Assembly: GCF_001651805.1 (NCBI RefSeq)
Contig: NZ_CP015839.1
Span: 4,898,001 to 4,962,000, forward strand
Origin: Marinobacterium aestuarii
Lineage (GTDB): Bacteria > Pseudomonadota > Gammaproteobacteria > Pseudomonadales > Balneatricaceae
Length of the DNA: 64,000 bases
Direction of reading: 5' to 3'
Of the stretch, positions 1 through 9,983 are shown piece after piece (the first letter of the stretch is position 1; each line of letters opens with the position of its first letter). A model generated the notes under the pieces. That model saw only the letters and a list, made by a program, of their open reading frames with translations, was not told the DNA's origin and made no database searches. The translations under genes and the position numbers were made by a program.

Positions 1-41
1 TTTGCGTTGATTGCTTTCTGACGCTTGGACAGATTAGCCAT
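1..41 (-). CDS. rplA: 50S ribosomal protein L1, N-terminal 13 codons (partial)
   Basis: Only the start of the gene is in the window. It reads [13 protein letters not shown] on the minus strand, which fits the basic N-terminus of ribosomal protein L1. L1 binds 23S rRNA at the L1 stalk and, in enterobacteria, represses its own L11-L1 mRNA. The ATG (41-39) overlaps the TAA of rplK by one base (TAATG), the usual L11-L1 translational coupling. Identification rests mainly on position after rplK. Confidence 0.9.
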   Translation of the reverse strand, partial: MANLSKRQKAINA

Positions 42-475
42 TATTCATCACCCTCTACTACAAGACCCATGCTGCGCGCAGAGCCCGCGATGGTGCGAAC
101 AGCTGCATCCATGTCACCGGCAGTCAGATCCGGCATTTTGATGGTCGCAATCTCTTCCAGCTGAGCACGCGTCACGCTACCGACTTTCTCGGTGTTCGGA
201 CGGCTGGAACCGCTCTTCAGGCCCGCTGCTTTTTTCAGCAGAATGGCCGCCGGAGGCGTCTTGGTAATAAAGGTAAAGCTGCGGTCGCTGTAGACTGTGA
301 TAACAACAGGAGTCGGCAGACCTGGCTCAATGCCCTGGGTCGCGGCGTTGAACGCCTTGCAGAATTCCATGATGTTAACGCCGTGCTGACCCAGCGCAGG
401 ACCGACTGGCGGACTTGGGTTAGCCTGACCAGCTTTTACCTGCAGCTTGATATAAGCATTAATTTTCTTAGCCAT
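41..475 (-). CDS. rplK: 50S ribosomal protein L11
   Basis: The 144-residue product is ribosomal protein L11, of the usual length (142-144). It forms the GTPase-associated stalk base with 23S rRNA and is needed for RelA activation and release-factor function. The N-terminal domain has the conserved [20 protein letters not shown] proline-rich stretch, and the C-terminal RNA-binding domain has the SGSSRPN and KMPDL segments. The ATG follows an AAGGAG Shine-Dalgarno. The gene follows nusG after about 108 bases and is coupled to rplA by TAATG, so it belongs to the secE-nusG / L11-L1 transcription unit. Confidence 0.99.
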   Translation of the reverse strand: MAKKINAYIKLQVKAGQANPSPPVGPALGQHGVNIMEFCKAFNAATQGIEPGLPTPVVITVYSDRSFTFITKTPPAAILLKKAAGLKSGSSRPNTEKVGSVTRAQLEEIATIKMPDLTAGDMDAAVRTIAGSARSMGLVVEGDE

Positions 476-532
476 TAAGCTACTCCTTCAGGGTTCAAAC
501 GCCTTGCGGCTCCCCATTCTCGACAATGGAAA

Positions 533-560
533 GCCCCGGCTGCGTAAACGCAACCAGGGC
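533..560 (-). terminator. Hairpin between nusG and rplK (possible attenuator or leader stem)
   Basis: On the minus strand a 12-bp stem (two G-U pairs) closes a TTTA loop: GCCCTGGTTGCG pairs with CGCAGCCGGGGC, followed by only three T residues. It sits in the nusG-rplK spacer. The short T-run argues against full termination. A partial terminator or part of the L11 leader structure is possible, but the sequence alone does not decide. Confidence 0.4.
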
Positions 561-583
561 AATCCGAATTCAAAGGGGTTTGA

Positions 584-1117
584 TCAGGCCTTTTCGACCT
601 GAGCAAATTCCAGCTCTACAGGTGTGGAGCGACCAAAGATCAGCACCGCCACATGGAGCCTGTTTTTCTCGTAGTTGACCTCTTCCACCACACCGTTAAA
701 GTCGGCGAAGGGACCATCCACAACACGTACCATCTCGCCCGGCTCGAAGAGAGTCTTCGGCCGCGGCTTGTCGACACCACTCTCGACGCGACGCAGAATT
801 TCCTGCGCCTCTTTCTCGGTGATGGGTGCCGGCTTGTCGGCGGTACCGCCGATAAAACCCAATACACGCGGCGTATTCTTGACCAGATGCCACGCCTCGT
901 CTTCCATGTCTATCTGAACCAGCACGTAGCCCGGATAAAACTTGCGCTCAGACTTGCGCTTCTTGCCATCACGAATTTCGATGATTTCCTCGGTCGGAAC
1001 CAGGATGTCACCGAACTTCTCCTGCATGTTGTAAAGCTCAACCCGCTCTTTCAGCGAGTTCATTACACGCTTCTCGTAACCGGAGTACGCATGGACGACA
1101 TACCAACGCATTGCCAT
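584..1117 (-). CDS. nusG: Transcription termination/antitermination factor NusG
   Basis: The 177-residue product matches NusG in length and layout. An NGN domain (residues about 4-110, starting [15 protein letters not shown]) binds the RNA polymerase clamp. A C-terminal KOW domain (about 125-177, containing [18 protein letters not shown]) binds S10/NusE or Rho. It suppresses pausing, couples transcription to translation and stimulates Rho; rho itself lies at 36.5-37.8 kb of this window. The start has a good AAGGAG eight bases upstream, and this RBS overlaps the end of secE. A second in-frame ATG at codon 3 is less well placed. Confidence 0.98.
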   Translation of the reverse strand: MAMRWYVVHAYSGYEKRVMNSLKERVELYNMQEKFGDILVPTEEIIEIRDGKKRKSERKFYPGYVLVQIDMEDEAWHLVKNTPRVLGFIGGTADKPAPITEKEAQEILRRVESGVDKPRPKTLFEPGEMVRVVDGPFADFNGVVEEVNYEKNRLHVAVLIFGRSTPVELEFAQVEKA

Positions 1118-1129
1118 ACAAAAAACTCC

Positions 1130-1498
1130 TTAACCGATTACACCAGACACAAACCAACCCAGAAGCGAATCCAGACCCCACAACAGGAGCCCAACAATCA
1201 GCACCACTACAACAACCATCAGAGTCGTCTGCAGGGTTTCCTGTCGCGTCGGCCAGACCACCTTGCGGATTTCGGTCTTGGCTTCCTTGAACAGGTTAAA
1301 AAACGATCTTCCCTTTGCAGTGTTTAACGCCACAAATCCAGCCAGCAAAGCCAGAACTATCAGCGCAACAGCGCGATAGAACAGTGACTGATCGGAAAAC
1401 ATGGAGTTCCCAACCACACCCGCCGCTACCACCAGGACAACGACAAGCCATTTAAGGCCATCGAATTTTGATTCCACAGGGACTGCTTTAGAGATCAC
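1130..1498 (-). CDS. secE: Preprotein translocase subunit SecE
   Basis: The 122-residue product is the long, three-helix SecE typical of gammaproteobacteria. There are hydrophobic segments at about 17-33, 41-60 and 93-115. Before the last helix lies the conserved amphipathic stretch (FKEAKTEIRKVVWPTRQE), which clamps SecY. It is the essential small subunit of the SecYEG inner-membrane channel. The start is GTG, chosen because a TGAGG sits seven bases upstream and no ATG is suitable. It lies between tRNA-Trp and nusG, the normal position, and probably shares its transcript with both. Confidence 0.97.
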   Translation of the reverse strand: MISKAVPVESKFDGLKWLVVVLVVAAGVVGNSMFSDQSLFYRAVALIVLALLAGFVALNTAKGRSFFNLFKEAKTEIRKVVWPTRQETLQTTLMVVVVVLIVGLLLWGLDSLLGWFVSGVIG

Positions 1499-1555
1499 TT
1501 TGTAGCCTCAGCTAAGATAAGCTTGCGCTAATTTGACGCCACTTCCGATTGAAAG

Positions 1556-1631
<76 letters not shown>

Positions 1632-1694
1632 ACTGCGTAATAGGGACGCGAATTATATGCCCGCCCCTACCACTTGGCAACACCTAATTTTCAA

Positions 1695-2918
<1,224 letters not shown>

Positions 2919-3010
2919 CAGCCAGATTCCTGATAGCGTTGAATGAAATTCCGGAACGACAAATACAACAAAGGGCAGACATATTTCTATATCTACCCTT
3001 CATCAAATTA

Positions 3011-3085
3011 TGGAGCTCATGGGCGGAATTGAACCGCCGACCTCACCCTTACCAAGGGTGTGCTCTACCCCTGAGCTACATGAGC
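3011..3085 (-). tRNA. tRNA-Thr (GGT)
   Basis: This 75-nt cloverleaf has acceptor GCTCATG/CATGAGC, anticodon loop TTGGTAA with anticodon GGT, T arm GGTTCAATTCC, discriminator T and encoded CCA. It is the last of four tRNAs in a thr-tyr-gly-thr array ahead of tuf, like E. coli thrT. Confidence 0.97.
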
Positions 3086-3093
3086 ACAACTGC

Positions 3094-3168
3094 TGGAGCG
3101 GGTAGCGGGAATCGAACCCGCCTCTTCAGCTTGGAAGGCTGAGGTAATAGCCACTATACCATACCCGC
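3094..3168 (-). tRNA. tRNA-Gly (TCC)
   Basis: This 75-nt cloverleaf has acceptor GCGGGTA/TACCCGC, anticodon loop CTTCCAA with anticodon TCC, T arm GGTTCGATTCC, discriminator T and encoded CCA. It is separated from the following tRNA-Thr by only 8 bases, so it is co-transcribed. Confidence 0.97.
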
Positions 3169-3192
3169 CTACCGGCAAAATCTGGTAGTAGA

Positions 3193-3276
3193 TGGTGGTG
3201 AGGGGTGGATTCGAACCACCGAAGCTCGCGCGTCAGATTTACAGTCTGATCCCTTTGGCCACTCGGGAACCTCACC
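3193..3276 (-). tRNA. tRNA-Tyr (GTA)
   Basis: This 84-nt class II tRNA has a long variable arm, acceptor GGTGAGG/CCTCACC, anticodon loop CTGTAAA with anticodon GTA, T arm GGTTCGAATCC, discriminator A and encoded CCA. Confidence 0.97.
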
Positions 3277-3301
3277 TTACTACCTACTTCGCCGCTGAAC
3301 A

Positions 3302-3377
<76 letters not shown>

Positions 3378-3397
3378 TCAGCGTCGAAGTGGGGCGT

Positions 3398-3426
3398 ATA
3401 GTACTGATCGACTTATGGTGTTGCAA
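3398..3426 (-). promoter_or_regulatory. Sigma-70 promoter of the tRNA-tuf operon
   Basis: On the minus strand TTGCAA (-35, 3421-3426) is followed after exactly 17 bp by TACTAT (-10, 3398-3403), then a GC-rich discriminator (ACGCCCC) before tRNA-Thr. A GC-rich discriminator is typical of stringently controlled stable-RNA promoters. The core overlaps the last codons of the SPOR-like gene. Confidence 0.75.
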
Positions 3427-4084
3427 CCCCTTTACAAACTTTTTTCTCTATTTTTATGCCTGGGTGCGACTTTTCGAGCACTCGATTGATTTTATTGAAC
3501 AAATCTCGATCAGAATCGACCGGAAGCAGCACCGCAAACAGCTCTTGAGTACGATCAAGCACCTTCAGCTCAGGGGCAAGACCGGTATCCCGAAAGCGCA
3601 CGGCAGCGACCTCGGCCTGCGCCTCGGAGTCATAGCGCCCCAGCCGTAGCTGCGAGCCCTGAGGGCTGCTCTCGGGCACCACATCCACCGCTTGCAGGCG
3701 TTCGATCAGCGCAATGCGCTCCTGTGGGTCCGCAGGCACATTCAGCACCAGCTCAAACCCCTCCGCCAAGCGAATATCCTCCTGCTCGATCACCGGCAAC
3801 AGGCCATAGCGCTGCATCAGCTGCGCCACCTGCTCGGCATCGGCACGCGCCGGCAAGCCGACATAGGACACACAGAGCGACTGCTGCACCCCAGACTGAG
3901 CCTGCAACTGCGACTGACTCAGCTCCCGCAACTGCCCTACATCCACCTCTGACAGCAGCCGCACCGAAGCGCCCTGCTCCACCCTCTCGGGCAGCGATTC
4001 ACGAGCGTCACGCTGCATCAGCGCCGCCCACAGCAGCACCACGGCATTCACCAGTAACAGCAACAGAAACAGCCAGCGCAACAT
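3413..4084 (-). CDS. Membrane-anchored SPOR-domain-like protein
   Basis: The 223-residue product begins with one hydrophobic segment (about 3-22) and continues as a soluble domain. The region around 70-205 looks like one or two divergent SPOR repeats, with segments such as CVSYVGLPARADAEQVAQLM and LRLGRYDSEAQAEVAAVRF. SPOR domains bind denuded peptidoglycan, often at division sites. It lies one base after coaX, the same position as PA4278 in Pseudomonas, so it is probably the last gene of a birA-coaX operon. No catalytic motif is visible and its role is not known from sequence. Confidence 0.75.
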   Translation of the reverse strand: MLRWLFLLLLLVNAVVLLWAALMQRDARESLPERVEQGASVRLLSEVDVGQLRELSQSQLQAQSGVQQSLCVSYVGLPARADAEQVAQLMQRYGLLPVIEQEDIRLAEGFELVLNVPADPQERIALIERLQAVDVVPESSPQGSQLRLGRYDSEAQAEVAAVRFRDTGLAPELKVLDRTQELFAVLLPVDSDRDLFNKINRVLEKSHPGIKIEKKVCKGVATP

Positions 4085-4085
4085 C

Positions 4086-4823
4086 TTAGTTCAGCGCCCA
4101 GTGCAGGCCATCCAGCACCAGATCAGGGCAGTACTCGCCCTGAGCCGCCAGACGGGTGAAGAGCTCGCCATCACCGCCGGTAATCAGCAGCACAGCGCCC
4201 GGATAATCCGACCCAAGCTGGGCCAGCAAACGCTGAGCGATAGCATCGAATACAAAGTTGATACCATGAAATACCGCCGCCGAGGTATGAGTACCAGGCG
4301 TCAGATCAAACTCATCCACCGCCTGGTCGGCGATTACCCGGGCGGTATTGGCCAGCAGACTGGAGGCCATCAGGCGTACGCCAGGCACAATGTAACCGCC
4401 ACGATGCCTACCATCAGCGCCGACAAAGTCGATGGTGATGGCGCTGCCGCAGTCCACCACACAGACCTCAGCACCGGCCTGATGGTATCCCGCCAGCATA
4501 GCCATCCAGCGATCGACCCCCATGCGAGCAGGGTCGGCATAGCTGTTGCGCACGCCAGCCGTCAGTTCCTGCACACGGGCGAATTCCGCCTCCAGCGACC
4601 AGCGCTGGCGACAATAATCCGCGATCCGGGCCTCGACCGACGTGCCTGCGACACAGGCCACACGCACCCGGGAAATTCCATCAGGCCAGCAGTCGAACTG
4701 TGCCGGCTCAAATTGAGCAGCCTCAAGCTGACGCGTGAGCAGGCGCCCGCGCACCCAGCCTTGCTGAGGGCAGGCGTAGCGCCATTTAAGGAAGCTGTTG
4801 CCGATATCGATATCCAGAATCAT
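4086..4823 (-). CDS. coaX: Type III pantothenate kinase
   Basis: This enzyme phosphorylates pantothenate, the first step of coenzyme A synthesis, using the ASKHA fold. The 245-residue length is normal. Visible motifs are the N-terminal DIGNSFLKW phosphate loop, RMGVDRWMAMLAGYHQ (substrate-binding region, about 98-115), VDCGSAITIDFV (second ATP motif) and GGYIVPG. Type III enzymes need a monovalent cation and are insensitive to CoA feedback. Its ATG overlaps the birA stop codon (ATGA), indicating translational coupling. Confidence 0.96.
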   Translation of the reverse strand: MILDIDIGNSFLKWRYACPQQGWVRGRLLTRQLEAAQFEPAQFDCWPDGISRVRVACVAGTSVEARIADYCRQRWSLEAEFARVQELTAGVRNSYADPARMGVDRWMAMLAGYHQAGAEVCVVDCGSAITIDFVGADGRHRGGYIVPGVRLMASSLLANTARVIADQAVDEFDLTPGTHTSAAVFHGINFVFDAIAQRLLAQLGSDYPGAVLLITGGDGELFTRLAAQGEYCPDLVLDGLHWALN

Positions 4824-5794
4824 GACAGACGCCTGAGACTGACTTCTCCCCCGTGGAAGCTCTCGAGCCCTGCGGCAGTCTCCAGCATCAGGGCACCACT
4901 GCCCGACACACCGCGACAGATCCCCTCCACCGCATTGAGACCAAAGTTCAGCGACACGCGCTGATCACGACAGGCGTCCAGCGCCTGCCACTCATCCACC
5001 AGCGGCTCAAAGCCCGACTCGGCAAAGGCAGCCAGCACTGGCACCAGCTCGTTTATCAGCGCCGCCAGCACCTGGGTACGGGACGGCACTGTGCCGCAGA
5101 TCTGCTGCAGATCAACCCAGGGCTGATCAATGTCCGTGGCCAACTCCTGCGGCATGGCAATATTCAGCCCCACACCTGTCACCACCTGACAATCACCCGA
5201 GGCTTCGCCGCTGACTTCCAGCAACACACCCGCCAGCTTGCGCCCCTGCCACAGCAGGTCGTTGGGCCATTTCAGCTCAACCCCCTCCAGGCCCAGGCGC
5301 GCCAGACCACGGGCCAGGCCCAAACCAACCGCAAGGCTCAGCCCCTCAAGCGAGGCCGCCCCCTGAGGGAAGCGCCACACCAGCGAAAAGTAGAGATTGC
5401 GCGCAAAGGGGCTGACCCAGGCGCGCCCCCGCCGGCCACGGCCCGCGGTCTGCTGTTCGGCGACATACAGACGTCCGTGCCCGGGCTGTTGCTGCAGCTG
5501 TTGCATGGCCAGCAGGTTGGTGGACGGAATCGACAGATCGAACTGCATATCCCCCAGCTGTGCGGCCACTTTTCCGTCCAGCGCCGCCGCAAAGGCGTCA
5601 ACACTCAACAGATCCAGCCCACCGGGGAGACGATAACCGCGCCCTTTCACACTGTAGATTTCAATGCCAAGCTCTTCGAGCTTGCGCATCTGTTTCCAGA
5701 TCGCACTACGACTGACTGCCAGCTGCTCGCCCAGCTCCTGTCCGGAGTGGAAGAGGCCGTCAGCCAGGATAGACAACAACGATCGGGTCGTCAT
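4820..5794 (-). CDS. birA: Biotin operon repressor / biotin-protein ligase BirA
   Basis: This bifunctional 324-residue protein has an N-terminal winged helix (about 1-60, with LAVSRSAIWKQMRKLEELG as the recognition region), a central ligase domain and a C-terminal SH3-like domain. Ligase motifs are GRGRRGRAWVSP (biotinyl-AMP loop, about 118-129), LKWPNDLLW and KLAGVLLE. It attaches biotin to acetyl-CoA carboxylase BCCP and, with biotinyl-AMP, represses biotin synthesis genes. No bio genes are in the window. It is followed by coaX with an ATGA overlap. Confidence 0.97.
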   Translation of the reverse strand: MTTRSLLSILADGLFHSGQELGEQLAVSRSAIWKQMRKLEELGIEIYSVKGRGYRLPGGLDLLSVDAFAAALDGKVAAQLGDMQFDLSIPSTNLLAMQQLQQQPGHGRLYVAEQQTAGRGRRGRAWVSPFARNLYFSLVWRFPQGAASLEGLSLAVGLGLARGLARLGLEGVELKWPNDLLWQGRKLAGVLLEVSGEASGDCQVVTGVGLNIAMPQELATDIDQPWVDLQQICGTVPSRTQVLAALINELVPVLAAFAESGFEPLVDEWQALDACRDQRVSLNFGLNAVEGICRGVSGSGALMLETAAGLESFHGGEVSLRRLS

Positions 5795-5867
5795 AGAGTA
5801 AATCCTTTTTTACAAACAAGACCGGCCCCGCGTTATATCGGCGCCAATAGAGGTGATCAGGTACTGG

Positions 5868-6377
5868 CTACTGCGTGCGGCGCCACGTTGAAATGCGGAA
5901 GTCGTGGCTGTTTCGCTCGTCAGCCACATGATCAATCGACGGGCCTGCTTGCACCCATTCGCTCAGATCAAGCTCCGGGAAGGTGGCATCACCCTCCAGC
6001 TCCGCCTGCACCTCAGTGATATAAAGCAGATCTGCCTGAGGCAAGGCTTGTGCATAAATTTGGCCACCACCAATGACCATAACCTCAGCCGCACCGGACT
6101 CGGCACAGTGGTCTCTGGCCAGGCCAATAGCCTGCGGCAGCGTCATCGCCGTCTGAACGCCTTCATGCTGCCAAGCTGCATTGCGCGTCACCACAATATT
6201 TTTCCGTCCCGGCAAGGGCCGCCCTATGGACTCAAAGGTCTTGCGCCCCATGATCACAGGTTTGCCGGACGTGACCTCTTTAAAATACTTAAGATCAGTC
6301 GACAAATGCCACGGCATCCGGTTATCAATGCCGATCACCCGATTGCGGGCCTGCGCCACGATAATTGCCACTTTCAT
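5868..6377 (-). CDS. folA: Dihydrofolate reductase
   Basis: The 169-residue product reduces dihydrofolate to tetrahydrofolate with NADPH. Typical motifs are AIIVAQARNRVIGIDNRMPWHL (Met20 loop and substrate site), GRKTFESIGRPLPGRKNIVVTR (NADPH-binding) and MVIGGGQIYAQALP. A GAGG lies seven bases upstream of the ATG, immediately after the thyA stop nine bases away. The adjacent thyA oxidises methylene-THF to DHF, and FolA regenerates THF, so the pair forms the thymidylate cycle. Confidence 0.98.
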   Translation of the reverse strand: MKVAIIVAQARNRVIGIDNRMPWHLSTDLKYFKEVTSGKPVIMGRKTFESIGRPLPGRKNIVVTRNAAWQHEGVQTAMTLPQAIGLARDHCAESGAAEVMVIGGGQIYAQALPQADLLYITEVQAELEGDATFPELDLSEWVQAGPSIDHVADERNSHDFRISTWRRTQ

Positions 6378-6386
6378 TTTATGCCC

Positions 6387-7229
6387 TCAAATTGCGATCG
6401 GCGCTTTGATACCCGGCCGCGGGTCATAGTCAACAAAGTCGAAATCCTCAAACTCATACTCGAACAGCGATGCTGGCTTGCGCAGGATTTTAAGCTGCGG
6501 CAAGACCCCCGGCACACGGGACAGCTGCTCATCGACGATGGCCGGATTGTTCAGATGGTTCTGATACAAGTGTACATCACCGAAGGTGTGCACGAAGTCG
6601 CCCACTTCAAGATCGCACTGCTGCGCCAGCATATGGGTCAACAGCGCGTAGGACGCAATATTGAACGGCACGCCAAGAAAGTAATCGGCACTGCGCTGAT
6701 ACAGCTGGCAGCTAAGCCGACCCTCGGCGACATAGAACTGAAACAGAGTATGACAGGGCGGCAACGCGGCCTTGCCGTTTTCGACGTTCTGCTGCGGGCT
6801 CAGACTTTCATCCGGCAGGTCCGCCGGATTCCAGCCACTGACGATCAGACGGCGGGAATTGGGGTTGCGCTTTATCTGCGCCACCAGCTCGGAAATCTGA
6901 TCAACCGTGCGCCCATCGGGGCAGGCCCAGGAGCGCCACTGCTTGCCGTATACCGGGCCAAGGTCGCCATTTTCCAGCGCCCACTCGTTCCAGATACTGA
7001 CGCCGCGTTCTTGCAGCCAGTTATTGTCGGTGCTGCCGCTGAGAAACCACAGCAGCTCATACACCACCGACTTGATATGGACTTTCTTGGTGGTCAGCAG
7101 CGGAAAGCCGGCCGACAGATCGAAGCGCAACTGACGCCCGAACAAAGACCTTGTACCGGTGCCGGTACGATCGCCCTTGTCGGTGCCATTGGCGATAATA
7201 TCGCGCATCAGATCCAGATACTGTTGCAT
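6387..7229 (-). CDS. thyA: Thymidylate synthase
   Basis: This enzyme methylates dUMP to dTMP using 5,10-methylene-THF. I start it at 7229 (280 residues) because GGGAG lies five bases upstream; an in-frame ATG at 7241 overlaps that RBS. Motifs include DRTGTGT (dUMP phosphate), the catalytic Cys159 in [22 protein letters not shown] and HIYQNH-like VHLYQNH. Compared with E. coli ThyA (264 residues) there is an insertion of about 15 residues just before the catalytic cysteine ([16 protein letters not shown] region). folA follows directly. Confidence 0.97.
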   Translation of the reverse strand: MQQYLDLMRDIIANGTDKGDRTGTGTRSLFGRQLRFDLSAGFPLLTTKKVHIKSVVYELLWFLSGSTDNNWLQERGVSIWNEWALENGDLGPVYGKQWRSWACPDGRTVDQISELVAQIKRNPNSRRLIVSGWNPADLPDESLSPQQNVENGKAALPPCHTLFQFYVAEGRLSCQLYQRSADYFLGVPFNIASYALLTHMLAQQCDLEVGDFVHTFGDVHLYQNHLNNPAIVDEQLSRVPGVLPQLKILRKPASLFEYEFEDFDFVDYDPRPGIKAPIAI

Positions 7230-7372
7230 CGTTACTCCCATTCAAATCATGCGGGTCATTCAGGCCAGAGGCTATTCTATACGAAGCCGTACGATGATCG
7301 CCTGGCTACTTTTTACAGCAGGGCGCCCTGATCAGCCAGGCGGCCTGAGCAGGCGCGGCACCGCTCAGCACA

Positions 7373-8167
7373 TTAGGAGACCCTGCAGTCCGCCCGCCGG
7401 TAGGCCAGCAGCATCAACAAGGCCCCCATCAGCACCATGGGCACGGATAGTAGCTGCCCCATCGTCAGCCAGTCAAAGGCCAGGAAGCCCAGCTGCTCAT
7501 CAGGCTGGCGCACCAGTTCTATCAGCGAGCGGAAGCTGCCATATAAAAGCAGGAAGAGTCCCGACACCGCCATACGCGGGCGCGGCCTGGCCGAGAACCA
7601 CCACAGCAGCGCGAACATCAGCACGCCTTCCAGAGCAAACTCATACAGCTGCGATGGATGCCGCGGCACGCCATCACCGGCGCGCGGGAACACCACGCCC
7701 CAGGGCAGGTCGGTCGCCCGCCCCCAGAGCTCACCGCCTATAAAATTACCCACCCGACCGGCACCCAGGCCGATCGGTATCAGCGGTGCGGTAAAATCCC
7801 CCATCTCGAAAAAGCTCTTGCCCTGCCTGCGCCCGAACAGCCAGAGCGCCACCAGCACGCCGATCAGGCCACCGTGGAAGGACATGCCGCCCTCCCAGAC
7901 ATGGAATAGCCACAGCGGATTGGCCAGAAAATAGTCAAACTGATAGAACAGCACGTAACCGGCACGACCACCGAGCACCACCCCAACGGCTCCCCAGAAA
8001 ATAAGATCGGACACCTGCTGCTCGGTCCAGCCAGAGCCCGCACGCCGGGCCCGCTGCACGCCAAGCCACCAGGCGGCGGCAAAGCCCACCAGATACATCA
8101 GGCCATACCAGTGTATCTGCAGAAAACCCAGATCCAGTGCGATCGGATTTATATCATGTACCCACAT
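7373..8167 (-). CDS. lgt: Phosphatidylglycerol-prolipoprotein diacylglyceryl transferase
   Basis: Lgt is the inner-membrane enzyme that adds diacylglycerol from phosphatidylglycerol to the lipobox cysteine of prolipoproteins. The 264-residue product has about seven hydrophobic segments, IHWYGLMYL near the N-terminus, [15 protein letters not shown] and the Lgt signature [14 protein letters not shown] (about 137-150). It is 18 bases downstream of the TauE/SafE gene and upstream of thyA, the same neighbourhood as in Pseudomonas. Confidence 0.97.
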   Translation of the reverse strand: MWVHDINPIALDLGFLQIHWYGLMYLVGFAAAWWLGVQRARRAGSGWTEQQVSDLIFWGAVGVVLGGRAGYVLFYQFDYFLANPLWLFHVWEGGMSFHGGLIGVLVALWLFGRRQGKSFFEMGDFTAPLIPIGLGAGRVGNFIGGELWGRATDLPWGVVFPRAGDGVPRHPSQLYEFALEGVLMFALLWWFSARPRPRMAVSGLFLLLYGSFRSLIELVRQPDEQLGFLAFDWLTMGQLLSVPMVLMGALLMLLAYRRADCRVS

Positions 8168-8185
8168 AAGTAACTCAGTCCTTGT

Positions 8186-8989
8186 TCAGAGCAGATTGCC
8201 GAGCAGAAAACGCAAGCCCACCAGGGCGAGAAAAGCCGCAAAAATGCGTCGCAGTACCGGCGCCGGCAGCCTGTGGGCCCAGCGTGCCCCCAGGCGTGCG
8301 AAGAACGGGCTGGTCAGCACTATACCGGCGAAGGCCGGCAGGTAAACATACCCCAGACTCCAGTCCACCAGCGCCTCATGTCCCCAGCCTTCCAGCACAT
8401 TGCTGAAAGCCCCCATCAGCGCGATTGGCAGTCCGCAGGCGGCAGAGGTTGCCACCGCCTGTTGCATGCGTACATGACGCCAGCTCAGGTAGGGCACCGT
8501 CAGGGTACCGCCGCCGATCCCGAACAGGGCCGACGCCCAGCCAATCAGGCCACCGGCGACGGCGAGCCCTGCGGGCTTTGGCGCGTCCCCCGGGCTCTCC
8601 GAAGGCTTGGCACCAAAAGCCATTTGCAGGGACACCAGTAATGCAAAACTGCCAATCAGCATTTGCAGTACTTCACCCGGCAGCTGACCGGCGGTCTTGA
8701 CCCCCAGAAAGGCACCCAGCAAGATGCCCAACCCCAGCGGCCGGAACAGCTCCCAGCGCACAGCGCCGCGCTTGTGGTGGGCCAGTATGGAGCTAATCGA
8801 GGTGACCACAATGGTCGCCAGCGAGGTCGCCACGGCCATGTGAGTGAGAATCTCCGGCGAAATTCCCTGGGCGCCAAAGGAAAATACCAGCACCGGCACG
8901 ATCAGCAAGCCGCCGCCGATACCAAAGAGCCCGGCCGTCACACCCGCGGCGGCACCCAGTGCCAGATACATCGATAGGGTCAACAGCAT
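8186..8989 (-). CDS. TauE/SafE family (UPF0721) membrane permease
   Basis: The 267-residue protein has about seven to eight membrane segments. It shows the internal duplication of the TauE/SafE family: GLFGIGGGLLIVPVL near residue 20 and SALFGIGGGTLTVPYL near residue 154. Members export sulfite, sulfoacetate or other small organic anions, but the substrate cannot be read here. It is probably co-transcribed with lgt. Its upstream region carries a palindromic repeat (9025-9084) facing a divergent gene. Confidence 0.85.
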   Translation of the reverse strand: MLLTLSMYLALGAAAGVTAGLFGIGGGLLIVPVLVFSFGAQGISPEILTHMAVATSLATIVVTSISSILAHHKRGAVRWELFRPLGLGILLGAFLGVKTAGQLPGEVLQMLIGSFALLVSLQMAFGAKPSESPGDAPKPAGLAVAGGLIGWASALFGIGGGTLTVPYLSWRHVRMQQAVATSAACGLPIALMGAFSNVLEGWGHEALVDWSLGYVYLPAFAGIVLTSPFFARLGARWAHRLPAPVLRRIFAAFLALVGLRFLLGNLL

Positions 8990-9024
8990 GATGGAACATC
9001 CCTGCAGTAGTAATGATAAAGTCG

Positions 9025-9084
9025 CCTAGCAGCCTGCCGGGCTTGGCCGATCGTAGCCAGGGGAAGTCCGACAGGCTGCTATAG
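9025..9084. repeat. Inverted repeat, copy A of a dispersed palindromic element
   Basis: The left arm 9025-9044 reads CTAGCAGCCTGCCGGGCTT. The right arm 9064-9084 is its near-reverse complement, with two mismatches and two extra bases. About 19 bases separate the arms. A second copy with nearly the same arm sequence lies at 33726-33781. The size and shape resemble REP-type extragenic palindromes. Confidence 0.7.
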
Positions 9085-9166
9085 TAGCCTATGGGGCGTG
9101 ACTGGCAACCGACATCCGCCGCACACCAGCGCCCGCGGGCAAGCCGCTTCGCCAGAGAGTCGATTT

Positions 9167-9973
9167 ATGTGCCTGATGACCTTCGCCTACCAGTCCCATC
9201 CCGACTACAACCTGATGCTGATCGCCAACCGCGATGAAGCCTATGGCCGCCCGACCCTGGGAGCCGCACCCTGGGCACAGCACAGCGACCTGATCGCCGG
9301 GCAGGACCTGGAACAGGGCGGCACCTGGCTCGGCATTCACCGCAGCGGCAGACTCAGCGCCGTGACCAACTACCGTGATGGCCGCGCAGAGGCGAACCCG
9401 GCACTGCACTCGCGCGGACACCTGACGCGGGATTTTCTGCTCTCCGGGGAATCGGCAGACAGCATCAGTCAGCACTACGCCGAACAGGGGCCACACTACG
9501 GTGCTTTCAATCTTCTGCTGGGGGATATCGAAGGTCTGTACTATCTGTCGAACCGCGGACGGGTACCCGAGCGCCTTCGCCCCGGCATCTATGGCCTGAG
9601 CAACGCACTGCTCGACAGCCCCTGGCCGAAAGTGCACCAGGCGCGCGATGCACTCAGCGCCGCACTGGACACTATTTCCGCCCGCCAGGACCGCCTGCTA
9701 CTGGCAGCGCAGTTGACCGAAGTGCTGGCGGCACGCAGCCAGGCGCCGGATGCACAGCTGCCCGACACCGGCATCAGCCTTGAACTGGAGCGCCGCCTGT
9801 CACCCTGCTTTATCCAGCTGGAGACATACGGCACAAGGGCCACCACGGTATTGCTGCAGGACTACCAGGGGAACAGCTGTTTTTACGAGCAGAGTTTCGA
9901 TGCCAAAGGGCCCACCGAAGTACGACACTACGAACTGCAGCTGCCGCTGTTCGGCTCCAGACCCCGCGACTGA
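9167..9973 (+). CDS. NRDE/TANGO2 family protein
   Basis: The 268-residue product starts MCLMTFAYQ and has the family hallmark NRDE (residues about 20-23). TANGO2/NRDE proteins carry a conserved Cys2 like N-terminal nucleophile hydrolases; the animal homologue is linked to heme or lipid handling, and the bacterial role is unsettled. I start at 9167 because it gives Cys at position 2; the open frame extends 23 codons further upstream without family similarity. A weak AGAGAG lies upstream. It diverges from the TauE/SafE gene and converges with ptsP. Confidence 0.85.
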   Translation: MCLMTFAYQSHPDYNLMLIANRDEAYGRPTLGAAPWAQHSDLIAGQDLEQGGTWLGIHRSGRLSAVTNYRDGRAEANPALHSRGHLTRDFLLSGESADSISQHYAEQGPHYGAFNLLLGDIEGLYYLSNRGRVPERLRPGIYGLSNALLDSPWPKVHQARDALSAALDTISARQDRLLLAAQLTEVLAARSQAPDAQLPDTGISLELERRLSPCFIQLETYGTRATTVLLQDYQGNSCFYEQSFDAKGPTEVRHYELQLPLFGSRPRD

Positions 9974-9983
9974 AGCACTGTGG

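Noticed and set aside
7242..7372. Hairpin GCCTGGCT/AGCCAGGC between lgt and thyA as a terminator
   Set aside because: The loop is long and there is no T-run on either strand; lgt and thyA lie on the same strand and could be co-transcribed.
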